57,557 nt of DNA from Anaerolineae bacterium (GTDB lineage: Bacteria > Chloroflexota > Anaerolineae > Aggregatilineales > Phototrophicaceae): assembly GCA_022842885.1 (NCBI GenBank), contig JALHOR010000026.1, positions 1 to 57,557 on the forward strand. The letters run 5' to 3'. Made by a program: the position numbers and the translations under genes. Shown piece by piece: positions 8,247 to 16,293 of the stretch. Numbering within the stretch: the first letter of the stretch is position 1; each line of letters begins with the position of its first letter. The notes beneath the pieces were generated by a model. That model saw only the letters and a list, made by a program, of their open reading frames with translations. It was not told the DNA's origin and ran no database searches.

Positions 8247-8672
8247 CTAACTCGTTGCCGGTGCCATACCGGAATCCCAGAAAAATAACGTGTTGGTGAG
8301 AGGCGCTCCCACGCGGCGGGTCACTGTGCCAGCAGCATCAGCAATGCGTCCCGCGTCATCGCTGACAAAATAGTTCTTGGTCACATCAAGACTGGCAGAT
8401 TCGCCCATCTCGACGGGTCCGAACCACAGCACATCAACAGCTTCCCCAACCGCAATCGCGCCCGTTGGGTCAGCGTATGCGCCAGAAACAATCATGCCAA
8501 TGCGCCCGATGACACCCGGAGACGTAGAGGCGTCGGCATGAGCCACTTTATCGCCGACGCCAGTTGCCCGGACAGAGTAACCAATTTGAGAGACTTCGGT
8601 CATAACGTGGGTTCTGGTGATCGACCCCACTTGCGGTTTAATATATTTCGGAGTAACGGTAATGTTTGCCAT
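8247..8672 (-). CDS. Capsid decoration / stabilisation protein
   Basis: 141 residues, beta-rich with many Gly, Ala, Val and Thr. The central part 'ASTSPGVIGRIGMIVSGAYADPTGAIAVGEAVDVLWFGPV' resembles DUF2190/decoration-type proteins ('A.GD.V......G.A....AI..G..V'). It sits between the protease-scaffold and the major capsid gene, the standard place for a head-stabilising protein. The start overlaps the upstream stop as TAATG, so the two are translationally coupled. Confidence 0.75.
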   Translation of the reverse strand: MANITVTPKYIKPQVGSITRTHVMTEVSQIGYSVRATGVGDKVAHADASTSPGVIGRIGMIVSGAYADPTGAIAVGEAVDVLWFGPVEMGESASLDVTKNYFVSDDAGRIADAAGTVTRRVGAPLTNTLFFWDSGMAPATS

Positions 8673-9913
8673 TAGTTAATCCCCCAATCTTGTTTGAAGC
8701 GTTTCAGGGCGTCACCGCTTTCCAAATCAATCCGATTATTGGATTGCTGTCCAACGGCATTATGCTTAGGCATTACAAGCGCCCCGGGACCCGCTAAATC
8801 ACGCTGAACCGATTCGGCAATCGGCTGGAACTGTTGTTCCCACAACTGCCGTGCAAATATTTTGACTTGTTCGGCGGTACGCGCATCGGCGGGCATCATC
8901 AGCAATGGCGCACGCATCAAGTTATGCAGAGCCTCCACTTTTTGTTTCGCTGCTTCGCTGGTGACATGCCAATTTTCGGTATACGCAGCGATGGTTGTTT
9001 CCACCAATGCTTTAAATTCTGTTTCGCGGTGTTCAGCAATTTGTTTTAACGCTGATTCGTTGACAGCGGTTAATTCAGCAATCCGGCGGTCTTTTTCAAT
9101 GGCTGAGTCCATCAACTTCTTTGTTTCAGCCGCAGCGGTTTCTCGCGCTTGCTGCAATTCCGTCAATTTCGTTTCCAGTTCGGCAACCCGCTTCACATCG
9201 CTGACGAGTTGCGCTTCTTTAATAATCTGTTCTTTCACCGACGCGGGTACATCGGTGATGGTGATAGCGGTCATAGCATTGTCCTGTGTAGGGCGGATAG
9301 TTTCGGATGTAATAATGGGTACTCCGCTTTGGTGGTTTCTTAGCGCACTCCCCTCGGCAGGCGCAAAGTCGAGCCGCGACAAACTGAAATCTTTGAGCCG
9401 ATACTGCCCCGTCGGTTCGCCCGTTTCAGCCAACACCGGAATTTCCACGCCTGCGCCTTGCAATGAAGTTCGTATTTGTCCGCCGCGTTTCACAATGCGA
9501 TGGACAAAATTACGATTCTCGCCGGGGGGAATATAGGCTTTGGCATAAATCGTGTCCCCGACACGAATATGCCCAATCCAATCAGCCGCTTCAATTGGGA
9601 ATGCGGTATCGGCGTCCCACGCCTTCACATGACCAAAAATGCCGCCTTTGCCGGGAAGCTGCTCAAGCAACGTGTTCACAAATTCTTCGTCATAAACCAA
9701 ACCGTTCTCGCTGGTGACGTTATAAACAAATACATCCAGCACAACGTTAAACGGTTCGCTCCCCTCTTTTTCCAATTCGTATAAACCTTCACGGTCAACA
9801 CCCGGATACAGAGGAATAGACGCTCCAAATTCGCGCCACGTTTTGAACCCCAATGGAGGCATACCCCCCAATTGGTGATTCCGAAATTCCCGAATGAATT
9901 TTTTCTCAGCCAT
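8672..9913 (-). CDS. Prohead protease with C-terminal scaffold
   Basis: 413 residues from ATG 9913, which has AGGTGCGAG just upstream; an ATG at 9952 is in frame but lacks such a site. The N-terminal half (about 1-200) has protease-like features ('GGQIRTSLQGAGVEIPVL' followed by 'YRLKDFSLSRLDFAPAEGS'). About residues 220-310 form a charged coiled coil ('LVSDVKRVAELETKLTELQ'), the scaffold core. One polypeptide would both guide capsid assembly and then mature it. The catalytic residues were not assigned with certainty. It is the first gene after a strong late promoter at 10002-10030. Confidence 0.75.
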   Translation of the reverse strand: MAEKKFIREFRNHQLGGMPPLGFKTWREFGASIPLYPGVDREGLYELEKEGSEPFNVVLDVFVYNVTSENGLVYDEEFVNTLLEQLPGKGGIFGHVKAWDADTAFPIEAADWIGHIRVGDTIYAKAYIPPGENRNFVHRIVKRGGQIRTSLQGAGVEIPVLAETGEPTGQYRLKDFSLSRLDFAPAEGSALRNHQSGVPIITSETIRPTQDNAMTAITITDVPASVKEQIIKEAQLVSDVKRVAELETKLTELQQARETAAAETKKLMDSAIEKDRRIAELTAVNESALKQIAEHRETEFKALVETTIAAYTENWHVTSEAAKQKVEALHNLMRAPLLMMPADARTAEQVKIFARQLWEQQFQPIAESVQRDLAGPGALVMPKHNAVGQQSNNRIDLESGDALKRFKQDWGIN

Positions 9914-10001
9914 ACTCGCACCTGATATGCAAAATGGCGGAAAACACAGCATTTAAACTGTGCCTTCCGCCACGCGGATACCCTATTAAATTGATACACT
10001 T

Positions 10002-10030
10002 AAATTAGCACAATAGTTCTAAATTGTCAA
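10002..10030 (-). promoter_or_regulatory. Late promoter with TAGCAC-N4-GTTCTA element
   Basis: Minus-strand TTGACA (10030-10025), 17-bp spacer, TAATTT (10007-10002), with an extended -10 TGTGC. The palindrome-like TAGCAC-AATA-GTTCTA (10006-10021) overlaps the spacer and -10. It would drive the protease-scaffold, decoration and capsid genes. The same element recurs at 15098, 21605 and 21297. Confidence 0.75.
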
Positions 10031-10037
10031 ACGTGCG

Positions 10038-10067
10038 TGCTTTTCACTAGAATGAATGTGCTATACT
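10038..10067 (+). promoter_or_regulatory. Promoter of the small rightward cassette
   Basis: TATACT at 10062-10067 directly preceded by TGTGC (an extended -10); the -35 is poor. It is divergent from the adjacent late promoter, and the gene at 10092 follows after an AGGAATGAG ribosome-binding site. Confidence 0.55.
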
Positions 10068-10091
10068 AAAAGAAATAACGAGGAATGAGAT

Positions 10092-10373
10092 ATGAAACAA
10101 AAACGTGATGTTTCGCGGTTTACACACTGGCTTGCGTTGCTTTTGGTTTTAATTATGCTGGCGGGGTTGTTAGCGCCGCACATTTTTAGCGTTCCTGCGC
10201 GGAATTACGCGCCCGGCTTATATGTCGTTGGCAGCCTTTTAGAAGCGGGGCGCTGGTACGATATAGCAACAGTGGGGGCTTATCGGTTTCCGGCGTGTGC
10301 GCTGGTGGTGAGCGATGGCTATACTTATCTCACGATTGACCCGGATATGACACAGCATTGCGAGGAACGCTGA
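10092..10373 (+). CDS. Small membrane-anchored protein
   Basis: 93 residues. One hydrophobic segment near the N-terminus (about 13-33, 'LALLLVLIMLAGLLAPHIF') preceded by basic residues suggests an inner-membrane anchor with the rest outside. The remainder has two Cys (near residues 70 and 89) that could form a disulfide. It is not recognised as a known family. It is the first gene of a five-gene plus-strand cassette set inside the leftward head operon. A lysis or superinfection role is possible but unsupported. Confidence 0.65.
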   Translation: MKQKRDVSRFTHWLALLLVLIMLAGLLAPHIFSVPARNYAPGLYVVGSLLEAGRWYDIATVGAYRFPACALVVSDGYTYLTIDPDMTQHCEER

Positions 10374-10528
10374 TGTGGATATGGCTACCCATTCAAGCCG
10401 TGATTGATTTGAACAAACGTTTATCGGCGGCGATTGCCGCCAATGATAGACGGTTGGAAGAACTGCAACCTTTACAAGACCAATACCAGAAAGCGATTGA
10501 CACACTCTATGACCATCGAAAAAATTGA
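10373..10528 (+). CDS. Small hypothetical protein with helical C-terminus
   Basis: 51 residues, 'MWIWLPIQAVIDLNKRLSAA' followed by a charged helix rich in Arg, Glu and Gln. The ATG overlaps the upstream stop as TGATG, so it is probably translated by coupling. A short hydrophobic start followed by an amphipathic helix is all that can be said. No known family is recognised. Confidence 0.5.
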   Translation: MWIWLPIQAVIDLNKRLSAAIAANDRRLEELQPLQDQYQKAIDTLYDHRKN

Positions 10529-10772
10529 TATGGCTCAATTCATCCAAGCCCTTACCGATTCCCTTTTACCCGTGCTGAAAGCCTTTCAGCAATTGTCGCG
10601 CAATTTAAGCGAACTTTATCAAGTTGACCCTGAATTTCGCAAAGCTGTCCGCTGGCGGGGATATATCCGGTTGGTGATTAGTCTGCGCTCTCCCCATCGT
10701 GCCTATCGCATGACAGCGATTAAGCCACAACGCAAACAGTTCGGAGTGCGCTCATGTCGCAAACCAATGTGA
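10509..10772 (+). CDS. Small hypothetical protein of rightward cassette
   Basis: 87 residues from ATG 10509 ('MTIEKIDMAQFIQALTDSLL'), overlapping the preceding gene by 20 bp. A longer in-frame start at 10434 would lie wholly inside the upstream gene and is rejected. Helical N-terminal half; strongly basic C-terminal half ('RWRGYIRL', then Arg/His/Lys-rich), suggesting nucleic-acid or membrane-surface binding. No family recognised. Confidence 0.5.
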   Translation: MTIEKIDMAQFIQALTDSLLPVLKAFQQLSRNLSELYQVDPEFRKAVRWRGYIRLVISLRSPHRAYRMTAIKPQRKQFGVRSCRKPM

Positions 10773-11044
10773 ACAATTTTGCGGGAATTATGCGTGAATG
10801 TTTAATCGTGCTGATGAATCGCGTACCGCAAGAAGTCCCGCGCAGCGATGCATTTTGGCAAGCGCAAGCGCAGGTGGTTCAACTACGGCAGTATTGCGAG
10901 AAAACCTATCAGCAGCAACTAAAGAAAGTATTGGCGCACAAAGCCAATGCCATCCATGAGATTGCCGCTGATGTGTTGAAGCAGCTTGAAGCGGGTGTTG
11001 GTTTGGATGTTATTTTGAGCGAGAAAGAGTCTGACAATGCCTGA
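10754..11044 (+). CDS. Hypothetical helical protein
   Basis: 96 residues with a predicted all-helical, Gln-rich composition ('AQAQVVQLRQYCEKTYQQQL'). The start overlaps the previous gene by 19 bp and the end overlaps the next by 8 bp, consistent with one transcript from the promoter at 10062. No known family is recognised. Confidence 0.55.
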   Translation: MSQTNVNNFAGIMRECLIVLMNRVPQEVPRSDAFWQAQAQVVQLRQYCEKTYQQQLKKVLAHKANAIHEIAADVLKQLEAGVGLDVILSEKESDNA

Positions 11045-11234
11045 TAAATCCAAAACGCCTTCACGGTTGTCGCTGTTTTTCTTGGTCGTGGGGATACTGC
11101 TGATTCGCCTTAACGATACGAACTTCCATTTGGAAACCTTCGTTGGCATTTTTATCTTTGCTGCGGGTTGGTTTTGTGGTGGCTTGATGCTATCGGCACA
11201 GCACGAGCAGCGGAATGAACTAAAAAATAAATAG
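11037..11234 (+). CDS. Two-pass small membrane protein (holin-like topology)
   Basis: 65 residues with two hydrophobic segments (about 12-24 'LSLFFLVVGILLI' and 35-52 'FVGIFIFAAGWFCGGLML') and charged ends. That size and topology are those of class II holins, but many unrelated phage membrane proteins share them. It is last in the plus-strand cassette, and its late-operon location makes a lysis role conceivable. No endolysin lies next to it. Confidence 0.55.
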   Translation: MPDKSKTPSRLSLFFLVVGILLIRLNDTNFHLETFVGIFIFAAGWFCGGLMLSAQHEQRNELKNK

Positions 11235-11278
11235 TCAATAACTGAAATCTGCCGACACCGATATTTATAAGCGCGATT

Positions 11279-11296
11279 GGGCGCTGTAGAGCGCCC
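11279..11296. terminator. GC-rich hairpin between convergent genes
   Basis: GGGCGCT and AGCGCCC form a perfect 7-bp stem with a GTAG loop, lying between the end of the rightward cassette and the end of the leftward GH10 gene. There is no T tract on either side, so termination would need help; it may instead protect 3' ends. Confidence 0.45.
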
Positions 11297-11328
11297 GTGT
11301 GCCGCCGATGAAACTCATGCTGTGACCC

Positions 11329-14300
11329 CTAACTGGCTAATGATGCGCCAAGAGCAGTCGCATACCACGCGCTCTTTTTGGCTAAATTAACGTCCCAGAG
11401 TAATGCTGAATTTTTGCGACCTAACCAACTGGTTGTGTCGTGAACGCCCCAGATGCCAGCGTAGTAGAGTTTCGACACGCACTGCTTCATCAGTGCAAAC
11501 CAATGAGCGTCTGTTCCAATATTTATGCTGTGACCGTCCCACGCATCGCCTATGGCGCGGTCAAGCGTGACAGTTGTGGAGTTGGTGTAACCTGTGATTA
11601 CCGCGTGAGCATTGTTTGTTTTATTCCAAACGCACATACCGACCATACCAGCGTTAAAACTGGCTGCCGTTGTGACTAATGTTGAGCCTGTTGACGATGC
11701 CGACACAGTAGCATCAACGCTGGCATATAACGCCAGTTCGTGACCATCCCATGCATCGCCTATGGCAGTTGTAAGCGTGACTTGTGTGCCGCTGACAACA
11801 GTGGCGATTTTTCGTGTTTCGCCATTTGTCAGATTATTAATTGTCCACCCCGCTTCGCGCCCGTCTGCCGAAAACCAATCATGGTCAACATTCAGCGTTG
11901 TGCCTGTTGACGACGCTAACGCAAATCCGGTTGTTGTCGCAGATGCTTTTGAATTTCTGACATCCATCTCCGTGAATGCCACTTCCATGCCAAGCGCCTT
12001 AATGCGGTCTATCTGTTCTACAATTTTTTCGCTAAACCAATAGGTTGCATTTGCCTTAAAGTGACATTGCATGTGTGCCGCTTTCAGGATATGCACGCCG
12101 CCAACGATTAACCGCGTATCGGCTCGTAGTTCCGCAATAAGGTTGTACCAAGCATCACCTTTGTTGCTGCTGGGACCAGCCTTCTCGACATTGAAATCGG
12201 CAATGGCGAGTTTTGTCTTCGGGAAATGCTTATTAGCGATAAGAAGCGCCTGCACAATAAAATCTTTTGTGCTGGCTACTGTGCCTGTGGTGGCACTGTT
12301 GTTAAATTTACGTGACCACCAGAATGATGTTTTTATGTTTCCGGTATCGTCATCAGTCATCAATTCGTTGATGACATCCATCGATACAGGGTCAGGTCTA
12401 CCTAGAAACTCTAACCGCGCTTTAAGCGCGGCGCAGCGCCTATCCATTTCAGCAAGCGCCGCTTCGCGTGTATTTGCGATAGCACTTTGAATAACGCCAT
12501 CATCACCCGCCCAAAATAAAACGTGGAAAATTGTCGGGATATTCGCGGCATATGCGGCATTGACGAATTGGTCAAAAGATGACCAACTTGGGCTGTTGAT
12601 GCCGTTTTGGTATAAAGTTGAATACTTTACGGCATTTTCGCAAATTACTGCGCTTGCCTCTGCTGCCGCCAACGCTTTGACATTGGCGGGTTGACTGTCC
12701 CACGAGTTTGGAATTGCTACCCCAAACATACAGCCTTTATCGTTGAATATTTGCCGCATGGTTTGGTGCTTATATTTATACGCCGCGTCTGAACCCGTTA
12801 GCTCAATCGCAGTCGCATCAGGCAGCGCAGTCGGGTATACCGTTAGATTGGCAGCAAGACCGTTGAGCAAGGATTGATTGTTGTTGCCGACGCGGAACGA
12901 TGTTGCCGACGCATCATTTGGTGCAGCAACGCTCGTGCCTGTCCATAGCAGCACGCCATCCAAAAAGAATTTAACTGTGGCAGTAACGGCTTGGTCAAAC
13001 ACAACCATCAATTTATGCCATGTATCGCCATTTGCGATGACTGGCACGGTGTTACTCTTGGTCACGCCGCCTGTTTTTGCGAACAGCGTTTGATTTGTGT
13101 TGAATGTACTCCAATAAATTTGGTTGTTTGACTCGAAGTATTGGAGAATAAAGCGACCAAGACCATCGTTCCAGTTAAAACCTTTGGAGCGAAACCACAT
13201 CAATATAGACCAAGTATTGCTGTTGCCAATGACGGACAGTACATTGTTGTCCGTGCCAACGTTAATAAATTGGTCGGCAGCGGTGATACGCGGCGCTGGC
13301 GAGTTGTCAGGGAGAAGCTCATTGGCGTAACTAAGTGTTCCGCTTCCATTGGTCACAGTTGCGGCGGCTCTGGCGTTTGCTGAGCTATCTGGGAACGTGC
13401 CGGATGCTTCTTTAAACCGATACAACACTGATGGGGATCTGTCAGTGATATTTTTAACAATCCATGTGTCTAGGATATTGACCTTGATGACAGACGACGG
13501 TGTAAAAACGCCGCCGACCCGCACCCGCCATGTAAACGTTACAGCAGTTTTGTTGTTTTGCGCTGGCGTATAGGTGATTTTACCATCCACTGCCGCTACT
13601 GCTGTGCCATGCGCTGGCGGCGTGACAACTTCCAGTGTTGACCAATCCGGTGTGGTATTTTCAACATCGGCGACAACAGCTTGATTAGCTAGGTCAATGA
13701 CCACAGCGTTATTCTCAAAAGTATCCGTTGCAAACAAATATGCCGCTGGTGCGTCGTCAACAGCCCCAATGGTCACATTGACAGTCGCAATGTTGCTTTG
13801 TGCGTCAAGCTCGTCATACGCTTGCACCGTAAACGAGTCAATGCCGTTTTCATTGGCGTTTGGTGTATACGTGATTGCGCCTGTCACCTGATTAATGGTC
13901 AAAACGCCTTTGGTTGGCGTTGAGCATACGATGCTGCCAGCGGTTGTGCGCCGCGCTGTATCGTCTGGGTGTTGCCAAATACTGTCAACATCAAAGATAA
14001 CGGCAGTATCTTCATCGGTGCTGATTGAAACAGGAGTGGTCAATATCGGCACATCCACAACCGCGTTAATGGTCACGGTCATGGTTGCTGCTGCTGATTC
14101 AGCACCTAAATTGTCAGATACCGCGAGTGTGAACGTTACGTCAGCGTTGTTATTAGCAGCAGGTGAATATGTTACTTGTCCAGCAGCAGGTGTATTGAGT
14201 TGGACGCTGCCGTGTGCTGGTGGCGTGACCACACGCAAGCTCGACCAATTGATTGTACCGTCTACATCGGTAGCAGACAGTGTGATAACAGCATTATTGT

Positions 14301-15057
14301 CTTCGTTAATCGTGGTGCCGCCTGCGCTTAAAACAGGCACATCGTTGACAGCGGTAATGGTCACGCTAATCTCGGCAATGGTTGACCATGTGCCATTCGC
14401 ATCTTTCACACGAACACTAAACGTATCTGCGCCTGTTTGGTTCAGCGACGGTGTGTACCGAATGCTGCCATTACTGGGCGTGTTGAGTTGCAGCGTGCCT
14501 TTGCCGGGCGATACAGTAGCTTCCAGTGTTGCCCAATCAGGCGAATCGGTTTCAATATCGCTGTACAGCGGAATGAGGTTAATATCCTGCGCGGTATCTT
14601 CGTTGGTGCTAAGGCTGCCATTGGCGAGAGTCGGCGCATCGTTGACCGATGTTACCGTGACCGCAATATTGAGCGTGTTTGACCAATTGCCTTCGGCGTC
14701 CTGTACGCGCACCTCAAATGAGGATGCGCCGAACCAATTTGCGGCAGGAGTAACACGAATTTGCCCGTTGCCGGGCGTGTTAAGCGCCAACGTCAAATTC
14801 CCGGCATTGTTGACTTCCTGCAATGTCGCCCAATTTGCGGCGTCGCTCTCTGGATCGCTATAGCCTAGCGTGACGGTGGTTGGCGTGTCCTCGTTAAACG
14901 TCATCGCTGAGGCGCTCAGGGTAGGCGCAAGATTTACAGATGGCACAGACGGCACATTGCCTGAGCCGCCCGATAGTATCAACAAATATCTACGTCGTCT
15001 AAATAACATTGATTGTCTCAAGCGAAAAATGGCGATAACAGAGTGCAAATGCGCCAT
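11329..15057 (-). CDS. Giant cadherin-repeat / LamG / GH10 xylanase-like protein
   Basis: 1,242 residues. Order: a basic start; about five cadherin-like repeats (residues about 30-560), each ending in segments such as 'VTVTSVNDAPTL' and 'ITAVNDVPVL'; a LamG/concanavalin-like domain (about 570-770, 'LYRFKEASGTFPDSS'); then glycoside hydrolase family 10 (about 780-1240). The GH10 acid/base Glu lies in 'VSMDVINELM' (about residue 894) and the nucleophile Glu in 'VAFTEMDVRNS' (about 1027); 'GVHDTTSWL' near the end matches the last family motif. About 145 residues are inserted after the nucleophile strand (about 1035-1180), containing two copies of 'IGDAWDGH'. It probably cuts plant or microbial beta-1,4-xylan-like polymers, on the virion or after release. 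ATG 15009 is an alternative start. Confidence 0.85.
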   Translation of the reverse strand: MAHLHSVIAIFRLRQSMLFRRRRYLLILSGGSGNVPSVPSVNLAPTLSASAMTFNEDTPTTVTLGYSDPESDAANWATLQEVNNAGNLTLALNTPGNGQIRVTPAANWFGASSFEVRVQDAEGNWSNTLNIAVTVTSVNDAPTLANGSLSTNEDTAQDINLIPLYSDIETDSPDWATLEATVSPGKGTLQLNTPSNGSIRYTPSLNQTGADTFSVRVKDANGTWSTIAEISVTITAVNDVPVLSAGGTTINEDNNAVITLSATDVDGTINWSSLRVVTPPAHGSVQLNTPAAGQVTYSPAANNNADVTFTLAVSDNLGAESAAATMTVTINAVVDVPILTTPVSISTDEDTAVIFDVDSIWQHPDDTARRTTAGSIVCSTPTKGVLTINQVTGAITYTPNANENGIDSFTVQAYDELDAQSNIATVNVTIGAVDDAPAAYLFATDTFENNAVVIDLANQAVVADVENTTPDWSTLEVVTPPAHGTAVAAVDGKITYTPAQNNKTAVTFTWRVRVGGVFTPSSVIKVNILDTWIVKNITDRSPSVLYRFKEASGTFPDSSANARAAATVTNGSGTLSYANELLPDNSPAPRITAADQFINVGTDNNVLSVIGNSNTWSILMWFRSKGFNWNDGLGRFILQYFESNNQIYWSTFNTNQTLFAKTGGVTKSNTVPVIANGDTWHKLMVVFDQAVTATVKFFLDGVLLWTGTSVAAPNDASATSFRVGNNNQSLLNGLAANLTVYPTALPDATAIELTGSDAAYKYKHQTMRQIFNDKGCMFGVAIPNSWDSQPANVKALAAAEASAVICENAVKYSTLYQNGINSPSWSSFDQFVNAAYAANIPTIFHVLFWAGDDGVIQSAIANTREAALAEMDRRCAALKARLEFLGRPDPVSMDVINELMTDDDTGNIKTSFWWSRKFNNSATTGTVASTKDFIVQALLIANKHFPKTKLAIADFNVEKAGPSSNKGDAWYNLIAELRADTRLIVGGVHILKAAHMQCHFKANATYWFSEKIVEQIDRIKALGMEVAFTEMDVRNSKASATTTGFALASSTGTTLNVDHDWFSADGREAGWTINNLTNGETRKIATVVSGTQVTLTTAIGDAWDGHELALYASVDATVSASSTGSTLVTTAASFNAGMVGMCVWNKTNNAHAVITGYTNSTTVTLDRAIGDAWDGHSINIGTDAHWFALMKQCVSKLYYAGIWGVHDTTSWLGRKNSALLWDVNLAKKSAWYATALGASLAS

Positions 15058-15093
15058 GTTGCCGCCACGCGGTTAGAATATTGAATTATCTGA

Positions 15094-15122
15094 AAGATAG
15101 CACAAAAGTTCTACAGGGTCAA
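15094..15122 (-). promoter_or_regulatory. Late promoter of the GH10 gene
   Basis: Minus-strand TTGACC (15122-15117), 17-bp spacer, TATCTT (15099-15094), with TGTGC before the -10. TAGCAC-AAAA-GTTCTA occupies 15098-15113. The GH10 gene therefore has its own transcription start inside the head operon. Confidence 0.7.
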
Positions 15123-15123
15123 A

Positions 15124-16293
15124 TTAAAATAAAGCCGCCTGTTGCGTTCTACCCAAAAGCGGCGCAAGCGATTGACCCAACATCTGTTCAATCATCGTAT
15201 CCGCTAAAGCGGGAGTGATGCTTGGGGTAAATTCTGGTTGAGCCATCAAGTCTCGAAGCTGCTGCGTCACCACTTGCGGAGTATCCACCACCACCGTTTC
15301 AACACGGCACATATCATGCGGGTGAAATGGTGGCAGCGGCACACTGGACATAGCATAGAAAGGTCGAACCCGCGTGCCACTAATATCAATACTGGCATGT
15401 GTCGGACACACTTTGCAATTCCTGTCGCCATTGGCAGAACGCACAATGTCCATGCCCGCCACATACGGATTTAAATATGCTGATGTAAACGCGGCGTGAT
15501 TAGCAGCGCGAGCAATCTCTGTCCTCGCCAAACGCATTGCTGCATACGCCGCACCATCCGGCATAAATCGCGCACCATACGGTTTGAGCGTCCGCTTGCC
15601 TGTTTCGGTTGGCACAAGATAAGCAGTGAGAGCCTCAGTGAGTTCCAGCGCCCCTTGCCCTAACGCCAGACCTTTAGCCAGCACCTCGTTAATCTTGCGG
15701 CGGGTTTCATCACTGGCTTGCCACACGCGATCCGATAGGCGATAGCCGCGCTCGTCTGTCCATTGATGCATTGTCACCCATTGGCGATTTGCATCCAATT
15801 CGGCTAAAGGGTTGGGATGAAAAATGCGGAGTTGTTCAATTAATCGCTGGCGATACGCCGCGTCACTCTCGCCGGGCTTCTGGGTATAGGGCGATACCGT
15901 TTCCGAAAATAGCAACCGCCGCGCAGGGCTACGCCGAAGATACCGAAAAACATCCTCTGGGAGATTGGCTTGCATCCACGCCTGATGTTTACGAACCACC
16001 TGCGACACAACCTGCACATATCGTTTATTGAGCAACTGAGTGTAATCAGATTGTGCAACCCCCTCATCGGTGAATGGCTGGCGAAGACTACCTACCATCA
16101 AACGCTCAATAACATCGCCGCAATCACGTTTCGCCGCACTTTGCCGATTTGTGGGTATTTTGCCGTTGGCATCTGCCGCCTGCAATAGCACGCCGCGCAT
16201 TTCGCTAACCGCACGCGCCAACAACTCGCGCATATCCCCTTTCACGCGGTTCTGAATGCTGCCAATAATTTGTTTGGTGGCAATCGCTTTCAC
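15124..16293 (-). CDS. MuF-like head morphogenesis protein
   Basis: 389 residues from GTG 16293, overlapping the portal stop as GTGA. The C-terminal third has the MuF/SPP1 gp7 signature: 'RTEIARAANHAAFTSAYLNP', then a Cys-containing 'RNCKVCPTHASIDISG', ending with 'PFHPHDMCRVETVVVD'. Such minor head proteins sit near the portal and are injected or help DNA packaging and exit. The Cys/His cluster (CxxC ... H-x-H-x-x-C) may bind a metal. No toxin domain is fused, unlike in some MuF proteins. Confidence 0.85.
   Translation of the reverse strand: MKAIATKQIIGSIQNRVKGDMRELLARAVSEMRGVLLQAADANGKIPTNRQSAAKRDCGDVIERLMVGSLRQPFTDEGVAQSDYTQLLNKRYVQVVSQVVRKHQAWMQANLPEDVFRYLRRSPARRLLFSETVSPYTQKPGESDAAYRQRLIEQLRIFHPNPLAELDANRQWVTMHQWTDERGYRLSDRVWQASDETRRKINEVLAKGLALGQGALELTEALTAYLVPTETGKRTLKPYGARFMPDGAAYAAMRLARTEIARAANHAAFTSAYLNPYVAGMDIVRSANGDRNCKVCPTHASIDISGTRVRPFYAMSSVPLPPFHPHDMCRVETVVVDTPQVVTQQLRDLMAQPEFTPSITPALADTMIEQMLGQSLAPLLGRTQQAALF

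Noticed and set aside
13895..14863. Long plus-strand open frame (322 codons) opposite the cadherin-repeat gene
   Set aside because: It is the mirror of repeated Thr/Val/Asn codons in the real leftward gene, has no ribosome-binding site and resembles no known protein.
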